From positions 1 through 12,922 of the forward strand of contig JAGYIK010000028.1 in NCBI GenBank assembly GCA_018402605.1: a stretch of 12,922 nucleotides of DNA, read 5' to 3'. Of the stretch, positions 6,922 to 12,922 are shown piece by piece. Every line of letters starts with the position of its first letter. Position 1 is the stretch's first letter. The notes under the pieces were generated by a model. That model ran no database searches. It was given only the letters and a program-made list of their open reading frames with translations, and was not told the DNA's origin. The stretch is from Litorivicinus sp. (lineage in GTDB: Bacteria; Pseudomonadota; Gammaproteobacteria; Pseudomonadales; Litorivicinaceae). The position numbers and the translations under genes are program-made.

Positions 6922-8005
6922 ATGCAAATACAAAACACGCGCGTCATCGTCGGCATGTCCGGCGGCGTTGATTCTTCGGTCACCGCCTATCTACTTCAAC
7001 ATGCCGGCTATCGGAATTCAGGGGCATGTTCATGAAAAACTGGGATGAAGACGATGGCACCGAATACTGCACCGCGCTGGCTGATCTCGCGGACGCTGAA
7101 CGGGTGCTTCAAGAAACGCTTGGAATCCGGTTACATCAGGTGAATTTTGCCGCCGAATACTGGGATGGTGTGTTTGCGCATTTTTTGAGTGGGGGTGAAA
7201 GCGGACGCACACCCAATCCCGATATTCTGTGTAACCGAGAGATCAAGTTTCGCGCGTTTTCTCGACTATGCCCGCGACCTCGGCGGCGATCTCATTGCCA
7301 CCGGCCACTATGTCAGACGCGTTGATGCACCAGACCCCCTGCATCGCGGCCTCGACCCCAATAAAGATCAAAGTTATTTTTTGTGGGCCCTATCAGCCGA
7401 ACAAGTCAAGGCCAGCTTGTTCCCCATCGGCGACCTCCTCAAACCCCATGTGCGCGAGATCGCCGCATCACGGGCTTCATCCTGCTGAAAAAGATTCAAC
7501 TGGCATCTGCTTTATCGGTGAACGGCGTTTCTCGGATTTCTTGAAGACCTATGTCAAACCCGAGCCTGGCGAGATCATCACAGAAACCGGTCAAGTGATT
7601 GGCACGCATCAAGGCCTCATGTTTTATACCCTCGGCCAGCGCCAAGGTATTGGGATCGGCGGGCTCAAGGATTTCAGTGATGCACCCTGGTTTGTCGCTG
7701 GAAAAAACGTGCAAACCAACCAGCTCACCGTTGTTCAAGGGACCGATCATCCCATGCTGTTCTCGCGTGCATTAACTGCAGGACAAATCAACTGGATCGG
7801 GGAGCCCCCAGTACTTCCGGGGCGTTTTACCGCCAAAGTTCGCTATCGCGCGCCCGACGCCACCCTGCGAGATTGCGTTACAGGGCGACCGCCTCCACAT
7901 CACATTCGATCAACCCGAGCGTGCTGTGACACCGGGTCAATCTGTGGTGATTTATCAAGGTGACGCTTGTCTTGGTGGCGCCGTTGTGAGGGAAACTTCT
8001 TATGA
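6922..8005 (+). CDS. mnmA: tRNA-specific 2-thiouridylase MnmA (multiply frameshifted)
   Basis: MnmA makes 2-thiouridine at wobble U34 of Lys, Glu and Gln tRNAs. In-order fragments: VIVGMSGGVDSSV, the PP-loop ATP-binding motif (about 6943-6981); MFMKNWDEDDGTEYCTALAD; GRTPNPDILCNREIKF with the first catalytic Cys; GDLIATGHYVRR; LDPNKDQSYFLWALS; DSTGICFIGERRF with the second catalytic Cys; HQGLMFYTLGQRQGIGIGG; and the C-terminal beta-barrel end QGDACLGGAVV near 7960-7990. Joining them needs about five small indels, for instance an extra T in the TTTT at 7257-7260 and extra bases in AA/GGGG at 7015-7024. The span is about 361 codons against 368 in E. coli. The exact 3' end is unclear; I suggest the TGA at 8003-8005, overlapping hflD as ATGA. 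Confidence 0.9.
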
Positions 8006-8637
8006 GTCAAATCGACCGTCTTTATCCGCTGTGTGCGCTGGCCATGGCAGCCCCGCAGGTGGATCGTCTCGCCAATACCGGCATGGTCCCATACGATGAG
8101 TTCGCCCTACTGATCCAAAGTACGTTGACCCTATCTGCAGAGACCACCTTGGATATTTACGGCGGTGACATCGAGGGACTCCGTCCGGGATCAAAAATAC
8201 TGCGCGAGATGCTCGGCCGTAGCGGCAATCGAAAGTACCCAGATGTGATCCGTTACTTCATCAGTCTCGCGCAGGTCGAACGCCAACTCAACCAAAGGCC
8301 GGGTGTTAAACACGCTTCGAGGCCATCTTGAGGTGGCTGTAGCCAAATCAGAATCATTAAACCCAACCCATGAGGCGGTCATTGAGACGCTCAATACGGC
8401 GTACCAAGAAACAGTGTCGACACTGAAGTTCCGCATCATGGTCACGGGCAACCATGGTCGACATCTACAGCAAGGGGCAACCCTGCGCGCTGAAATTACG
8501 TGCGCTTCTCTTAAGTGGCATCCGTGCAGCCCATGCTGTATCCGACAAAAGCTCGGCGGCGGACGACTTGCGCTGCTGTTTCAACGTGGCCGAGTCTTTA
8601 ACGAACTCGACTCAATTGGTTTATGGGACGCTTATGA
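8002..8637 (+). CDS. hflD: HflD-family protein (frameshifted)
   Basis: HflD is a peripheral inner-membrane protein in E. coli, reported to act with HflKC in lysogenisation control; its wider cellular role is unclear. The frame begins MSQIDRLYPLCALAMAAPQ and runs intact to about 8300 (TLDIYGGDIEGLRPGSKIL, YPDVIRYFISLAQVERQL). It then continues in another frame as LNTLRGHLEVAVA and TLKFRIMVTGNHG, then LKLRALLLSGIRAAHAV, then QKLGGGRLALLFQRGR. The order and the C-terminal IRAA...GGGRL block match HflD, and the location between mnmA and purB is its standard one. Indels are evident near 8299-8305, in the GGGG at 8474-8477, near 8541-8550, and probably near the end. The span gives about 211 residues against 213 in E. 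coli. Confidence 0.85.
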
Positions 8638-9998
8638 CGCTTTCCACATTGACCGCGCTGTGCCATTGACGGCCGTTATGCGTAGGTGGACGCTCACCGT
8701 CCCATCGTCAACGAACTCCGGACTCATGCCGGGCTCGCATCGAGTGGAGCTCGCCTGGATCAAATCACTCGCCAATCACGCCGCTATTGACGAAGTGGCG
8801 CCGCTTTCACCAACAGGCCATTGCGAACATTGATGCAATCACCGCGAATTTCTCCGAGACCTGTGGCCAACGGATTAAAGCGATTGAGGCCACCACCAAT
8901 CACGACGTCAAAGCGATTGAGTATTTCATCAAGGAAAAATTTGCTGACAACCCAGAGCTCAATGCCATCGCCGAATTCGTACACTTTGCTTGCACCAGCG
9001 AAGACATCAATAACCTCGCGTACAGCCTGATGCTGGCCAGAATGCGCGCAGACGTCCTCGCACCAAAAATGCGCGACATCATTGGCGTCTTACGCAAAAT
9101 GGCGCACGAGTGGGCCGGTCACCCCATGCTCTCGCGCACCCATGGACAGAGCGCATCGCCAACCACTGTGGGCAAAGAGTTCGCCAACGTGGTTGCCAGA
9201 CTGGAACGTCAATTGGCGCACTTTGAGGCGGTCATATTAAACGGCAAACTGAACGGCGCGGTGGGCAATTACAATGCGCACCTGGCAGCCTACCCTGACA
9301 TCGATTGGCAAGCGCATGCGGAAGAGGTCATCGCCAATCTCGGCCTCACGCTCAACCCCTACACTACACAGATCGAGCCCCATGATTGCGTTGCGGAATA
9401 TTTTGATGCGTTGAAACGCTTCAATACCATCGTGATTGATCTGGATCGGGATCTTTGGAGCTACATTTCGCTCGACTATTTCAAACAAAAAACGGTCGCC
9501 GGCGAAGTCGGTTCATCCACCATGCCACACAAAGTGAACCCTATTGACTTCGAAAACTCAGAAGGCAATCTCGGACTCGCCAATGCAATTTTTGAACATC
9601 TGTCAGCGAAACTCCCACTGTCCCGCTGGCAGCGTGATTTGACCGATTCAACCGTACTGAGAAACATTGGCGTCGGTGCCGCGCACAGTCTGATTGCCTT
9701 CGAATCGACACTGAAGGGACTGGGTAAGCTTGAGCTTAATCTTGCCGTGATTACCGATGACCTCGCCAAACGCTGGGAAGTGTTGGCTGAAGCGGTACAA
9801 ACCGTCATGCGTCGCTTTGGTGTCGATGAGCCCTATGAGCAACTGAAAGCCTTAACGCGCGGTAAACCCATCGATGAAACCTCGCTTCGGCAATTCATCG
9901 AAGGGCTCGATATCCCAGATGAGGCCCGGCAGATGCTGTTACAGATGACGCCTTTGAATTACACAGGAAATGCCGAAGCGCAGGCTCGCAACGTATGA
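8634..9998 (+). CDS. purB: Adenylosuccinate lyase (5' end frameshifted)
   Basis: PurB acts twice in purine synthesis, cleaving SAICAR and adenylosuccinate to release fumarate. From about 8817 the frame is intact: TTNHDVKAIEYFIKEKF, FACTSEDINNL, LSRTHGQSASPTTVGKE, GAVGNYNAHLAAYP, and the signature GSSTMPHKVNPIDFENSEGN, ending LLQMTPLNYTG. The true start is probably ATG 8634 (MTLSTLTALC), which forms an ATGA overlap matching hflD. Between 8634 and 8817 the reading passes through the frames of IDGRYA, VDAHRPIVNEL and VELAWIKSLANHAAIDEVAPLSP, with an in-frame TAG at 8683-8685. The total of about 454 residues matches E. coli PurB (456). purB is normally essential without purines, so sequence error is more likely than loss. 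The stop overlaps roxA by ATGA. Confidence 0.93.
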
Positions 9999-11125
9999 CC
10001 ATCGATGTGCTGGAGCATGTTGACCTCGCGGATGGGGCGACCCTCTCGCGCTATTGGCAGCACCAGCCGGTCGTGCTCAAACAGGCGGTGGATACGCAGG
10101 CGCTGGTGCCAGATCCTGAGATATTGCGTGACATTCTCACGCAAACAGATCTTCCTGCTCGGCTGATCACCGGCGAGGAAGGTGGACAGTTCACCCTCAA
10201 GCATGGGCCCTTTGATCGTTTTGACCCCCCCAAAGGACCCTGGACTGTATTAATCCAAGCACTTGAGCACCTGTTCCCAGAATACGATGCGCTCCGTCGC
10301 CAAATGCTCTGGCTTCCCAGCTGGCGTTTTGAAGATTGCATGCTGTCTTGGGCATCCCATGGCGGCAGTGTGGGACGCCATTTTGACCAATTCAGTGTTT
10401 TTTTGGTGCAATTGAACGGTCGGCGACGCTGGGAGCTTGGCCCAGAGGCCCAAGCATCATCACCACTCCTCGCAAATCAACCCTTGGCCTTGGTCGGCCC
10501 TGCAACACCCGACCTTACCATCGTGGTCGAGCCCGGTGATGTGGTGTATTTGCCACCGCGGGTGGTCCATCACGGCGTGGCGCTCGATCCCGACTGTATG
10601 ACGCTGTCGATTGGATTTCGGGCACCCGATATCGGCCAGATTTTGGAAATTGCACTCGAGCACTGCGATGCGACCAGTGCGTGGTTGCGCTTTAATGACC
10701 CTGATCTCGGAGTCCGTCGTGGTCCTGCCGAGATTACCCACAGGGATTTGGCACACCTCGATCGACTGATCGCACAGTTCACTGAAGATCGCGCCAAAAT
10801 GGCTTCGATCTTGGCGACACGCGTGACCTCACCCTACCTCGATAATCCACCCGAAGCCGATTTAGGCCAAGCGGAAGCCATGGCGCTGATTGAGGATGAT
10901 GGCCAATTTGAGCTCGATCCAGGCACCAGAATGGCCTATTTTGAACGGACAATTTTTATCAACGGAGAGCACATTGGTGATCAAGCACCTGATGCCATTC
11001 TTCAACTCGCTGATACGCGGGCCATCACCAGTCGAACCATCCGAGCGCTCGAGCCAAGTTGGCGAAACCATATCGTCACACTCCTCACAGACGGCGGACT
11101 TCAACCGGCCGAGGACGCAGATTGA
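9995..11125 (+). CDS. roxA: Ribosomal protein L16 arginine 3-hydroxylase (JmjC oxygenase)
   Basis: A complete 376-residue 2-oxoglutarate/Fe(II)-dependent oxygenase of the YcfD/RoxA type, which hydroxylates Arg81 of 50S protein L16. The JmjC core shows the iron triad: His129 and Asp131 in GRHFDQFSVFLVQ, and His192 in LPPRVVHHG, with GRRRWELG and PGDVVYLPP between. The N-terminal WQHQPVVLKQA and LSWASHGGSVG also fit. After the core lies a long helical and winged-helix-like C-terminal region as in YcfD. It begins at the ATG overlapping the purB stop, and follows purB as in relatives. Its stop overlaps the proposed GNAT start. No anomaly in the frame. Confidence 0.93.
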   Translation: MTIDVLEHVDLADGATLSRYWQHQPVVLKQAVDTQALVPDPEILRDILTQTDLPARLITGEEGGQFTLKHGPFDRFDPPKGPWTVLIQALEHLFPEYDALRRQMLWLPSWRFEDCMLSWASHGGSVGRHFDQFSVFLVQLNGRRRWELGPEAQASSPLLANQPLALVGPATPDLTIVVEPGDVVYLPPRVVHHGVALDPDCMTLSIGFRAPDIGQILEIALEHCDATSAWLRFNDPDLGVRRGPAEITHRDLAHLDRLIAQFTEDRAKMASILATRVTSPYLDNPPEADLGQAEAMALIEDDGQFELDPGTRMAYFERTIFINGEHIGDQAPDAILQLADTRAITSRTIRALEPSWRNHIVTLLTDGGLQPAEDAD

Positions 11126-11777
11126 ATGGGTCTCGTGGGACACCCATCAAGCAAGCCTGCAAGCCATTCGAACCGCCGTTTTTGTTGACGAACAACAGAT
11201 TGATCCTGCCGACGAATGGGATGATCAGGATGCGCAGGCCGCGCATCTGTTAGCCATTCGTGACGGCCAACCCGTGGGTTGTGCGCGCATTCTCGATGAC
11301 CACAAGATCGGTCGCATGGCGGTACTGGCCCCACACCGACAACACAATGTCGGCAGTAAACTGTTGCGTGCGGCGATCACGCGGATTCAGGATACGGGCC
11401 ATGAGCCCACCCTTGGTGCCCAAGTCAGCGCGATGGGCTTTTATGCCAATCACGGCTTCCTGCCAGAGGGCCCTATCTTTGACGACGCAGGCATCCCTCA
11501 CAGACAGATGCGCCTCGCGGGCGATCAAAGCAAAACACTGATGCCCCTTGATGCCGAGTCACTGCGTTTTGATACGCCATCGCTCCTCGTCGCGATCGAA
11601 CCACAGATCGACCAAGGCTGTATGCGCATCAACCTGTTGCGACTGTCGTCGGACGAGGCCGCGTGGCTCACGCCGAGACTCTGTTGTGTTGCCGCCACCC
11701 ATGGGATGCATACGCTGATTCTGGAAATTCCTGAGGGTGAAACCCACTTTCCGCTACAACCACCCGAGTTGTTCTGA
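11121..11777 (+). CDS. GNAT-family N-acetyltransferase with uncharacterised C-terminal region
   Basis: About 218 residues. The first 135 form a GNAT acetyltransferase of the ElaA/YjcF type: IRTAVFVDEQQI (about 16-27), PVGCARI, IGRMAVLAPHRQHNVGSKLL (63-82, the acetyl-CoA loop, with Asn where the first Gly of GxG usually stands), and FYANHGFLPEG plus DDAGIPHRQM. The last 80 or so residues, from SKTLMPLDAESLRF to the end, I do not recognise; they contain two hydrophobic strand-like stretches. The substrate is unknown. The open frame extends to 10890 inside roxA, but family similarity starts at IEWVSWDTH, directly at ATT 11121, with GAGGA six to ten bases upstream. No ATG, GTG or TTG occurs near, so an ATT start is proposed with reserve. 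The stop overlaps the next gene as TGATG. Confidence 0.78.
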   Translation: MEWVSWDTHQASLQAIRTAVFVDEQQIDPADEWDDQDAQAAHLLAIRDGQPVGCARILDDHKIGRMAVLAPHRQHNVGSKLLRAAITRIQDTGHEPTLGAQVSAMGFYANHGFLPEGPIFDDAGIPHRQMRLAGDQSKTLMPLDAESLRFDTPSLLVAIEPQIDQGCMRINLLRLSSDEAAWLTPRLCCVAATHGMHTLILEIPEGETHFPLQPPELF

Positions 11778-12496
11778 TGCTGTTGCATGGATTGAGTGAC
11801 GCATGGCCCATGGGCACGTGGGTCGTGGCACAAGTGCTATTTTGGTCGGTCTTGGCGTGGTCGGTCATCAAACTCGATCTTACCCATTTGAAGGACTTCA
11901 AAGACACCAGTGCTTGGGCCGCAACGACGCTGTTCTTTACTCTATTGTGGCGTCTCAACGCAGGTATTGAGCCCGGACTCAATTTCCATATTTTTGGATC
12001 CGCGCTATTAACGTTGTTATTCGGTTTCCATTACATGCTGATTGGTGGTGTGTTGGGCATGATTGGCAACGCCCTATCGGGATCTGGCACCATCATCGAC
12101 ATACCGATGTCTGCGCTTGCGGTCTTGGTTATTCCAGGCGCGGTCACACACCTCATCTGGCGACTGACACTTTACCGCCTGCCACCCAACTTTTTTGTCT
12201 ACATCTGGGGCGTGGGATTTTTTGGCGCCAGCGTTGCTGTGTGCGTTTCCGGGACCGCAGTCACCACGGTGCTTTGGGTCTCCGGGCTATACGACTTGGA
12301 TTATCTGACGAGTTTCTATTTTCCGTACAGCTTAATGCAGGCATTTCCGGAAGGGTTTATTACGGGAACCGTGCTATCACTCCTCGTGGTGTACCAACCG
12401 CAGTGGGTCGCAACCTTCCGCGATGAGTTCTATTTAAACCATGAGAAGCCAAGCGACGCCCATCGCATTCGGCAAAAAAAATCGTCAGACGAGTGA
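11777..12496 (+). CDS. CbiM-like integral membrane protein (energy-coupling-factor permease family)
   Basis: A complete 239-residue hydrophobic protein with about six or seven membrane segments (roughly 12-32, 44-60, 67-98, 111-130, 138-166, 180-206) and a charged cytoplasmic C-terminus. The motif RLNAGIEPGLNFHIFG (59-74), the following FGFHYMLIGG, and FPEGFITGTVLSLLVVYQPQW (190-210) resemble a group annotated as energy-coupling-factor permease or CbiM-like in gammaproteobacteria. True CbiM takes up cobalt using an N-terminal Met-His-Ile motif, absent here, and no CbiN, CbiQ or CbiO gene is adjacent, so the substrate is unknown. It starts one base into the GNAT stop (TGATG), suggesting coupling. 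Its 3' end overlaps convergent aceK by 12 bases. Confidence 0.7.
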   Translation: MLLHGLSDAWPMGTWVVAQVLFWSVLAWSVIKLDLTHLKDFKDTSAWAATTLFFTLLWRLNAGIEPGLNFHIFGSALLTLLFGFHYMLIGGVLGMIGNALSGSGTIIDIPMSALAVLVIPGAVTHLIWRLTLYRLPPNFFVYIWGVGFFGASVAVCVSGTAVTTVLWVSGLYDLDYLTSFYFPYSLMQAFPEGFITGTVLSLLVVYQPQWVATFRDEFYLNHEKPSDAHRIRQKKSSDE

Positions 12497-12922
12497 CCAC
12501 CCAGGCGCTTGTCCTGAGGTTTTGTAGGGAAAGAACTCCATCATTTGTCCCTGCCGAATCCGTTCCTGCAAACCAATCCAATAACTGGCGTCAAATAAAT
12601 CACCATGCAGTGCCGCAAATTCATTGCGAATCTTCGCTGATGGGAATAAGAAAGTTGCAAACTCTTCTGGGAACACGTCGTGGGGCGCGATGTTGTACCA
12701 CGGCTCAGAGGCCATCTCCTGCTCATAGGTCTGTGGCTCTGGAATCTTCCTGAAGTTGACTTCAGTCAGATAGGAAATCTCATCGTAATCATAAAAGACC
12801 ACCCGTCCGTGGCGCGTCACACCGAAATTCTTCAGTAACATGTCGCCCGGGAAAATATTGGCGGCGGCCAATTGTTTAATGGCCTGTCCATATTCATCCA
12901 ATGCCGCGATGCGCTCTTCTTC
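12485..12922 (-). CDS. aceK: Isocitrate dehydrogenase kinase/phosphatase, C-terminal part (partial)
   Basis: About 145 C-terminal codons; the gene continues beyond the right edge. AceK phosphorylates and dephosphorylates Icd, switching carbon between the TCA cycle and the glyoxylate bypass. The segment contains EYGQAIKQLAAANIFPGDML, KNFGVTRHGRVVFYDYDEI (the kinase catalytic and metal-binding loop with its Asp residues), EVNFRKIP, ASEPWYNIAPHDVFPEEF, and GDLFDASYWIGLQERIR. These match the strongly conserved AceK C-terminus. The C-terminal end after RIRQGQMMEFFPY is short, as is common. The frame reads cleanly to the window edge, without stops. Its target, icd, lies 6 kb away in the same window. 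aceA and aceB are not visible here. Confidence 0.95.
   Translation of the reverse strand, partial: EEERIAALDEYGQAIKQLAAANIFPGDMLLKNFGVTRHGRVVFYDYDEISYLTEVNFRKIPEPQTYEQEMASEPWYNIAPHDVFPEEFATFLFPSAKIRNEFAALHGDLFDASYWIGLQERIRQGQMMEFFPYKTSGQAPGWSLV

Noticed and set aside
7268..7963. A 231-residue open frame that might be taken as a new gene
   Set aside because: Its middle is plainly MnmA (CFIGERRF, TLGQRQGIGIGG); its ends are out-of-frame readings caused by indels.
6010..8820. Programmed frameshifting or gene decay as explanation for the broken genes
   Set aside because: About twenty sites of both signs in five unrelated genes, with preserved total lengths and no slippery-site pattern, fits neither recoding nor decay.
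8303..8833. A 176-residue open frame bridging hflD and purB
   Set aside because: It is a mosaic of HflD pieces and PurB N-terminal pieces joined by frameshifts, not an independent gene.
10890..11120. Long N-terminal extension of the GNAT protein into roxA
   Set aside because: The added 77 residues are out-of-frame translation of roxA, with no family similarity, and would need a 230-base gene overlap.
1..12922. Mobile elements, CRISPR arrays, tRNA or rRNA genes
   Set aside because: No transposase or integrase, no spaced direct repeats, and no tRNA-like cloverleaf or rRNA segments were seen; gene order is a conserved chromosomal backbone.

Overview
This is one chromosomal stretch of a gammaproteobacterium with moderate GC and tightly packed genes, many overlapping by 1-4 bases. 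The evidence is gene content and order: trxB - aat - bpt - infA | clpA - clpS | icd | rluE - mnmA - hflD - purB - roxA, a backbone familiar from Pseudomonas and E. coli relatives, followed by an accessory pair and then aceK. I see no mobile element, CRISPR array, tRNA or rRNA, and I cannot name the species.

Layout. 1-1697 (+): the tail of thioredoxin reductase, the two N-degron aminoacyl-transferases aat and bpt, and infA, ended by a perfect-palindrome terminator. 1755-4384 (-): clpS then clpA, the N-degron adaptor and unfoldase. 4502-4966 (+): a DUF3291 protein, in the interval where many relatives carry cspD. A bidirectional terminator at 4974-5013 separates it from icd (-, 5029-6283). From about 6379 a long + strand run follows: rluE, mnmA, hflD, purB, roxA, a GNAT acetyltransferase and a CbiM-like membrane protein. 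The last meets the 3' end of aceK (-) tail to tail with a 12-base overlap.

Functional links. aat, bpt, clpS and clpA together form the bacterial N-degron pathway: two enzymes attach Leu/Phe to N-termini, ClpS recognises them and ClpAP degrades the protein. icd and aceK are also linked, because AceK phosphorylates the Ser in the IRSLN motif of Icd, and that motif is intact. infA, rluE, mnmA, hflD and roxA are translation-related: initiation, rRNA pseudouridine, tRNA thiolation, a conserved neighbour of mnmA, and ribosomal protein L16 hydroxylation.

The most striking feature is technical. Between about 6010 and 8820, five consecutive conserved genes (the 5' part of icd, rluE, mnmA, hflD and the 5' part of purB) are broken by roughly twenty small indels, mostly in homopolymers or short repeats. 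Their overall lengths stay within a few residues of family norms. Genes on both sides are intact. This fits a low-quality consensus patch far better than gene decay, and these genes should be treated as probably functional in the organism. I did not find a convincing undescribed system; the best accessory leads are the GNAT protein with an uncharacterised C-terminal part, the CbiM-like protein without its usual metal-binding N-terminus, and non-canonical start codons at aat and the GNAT gene.
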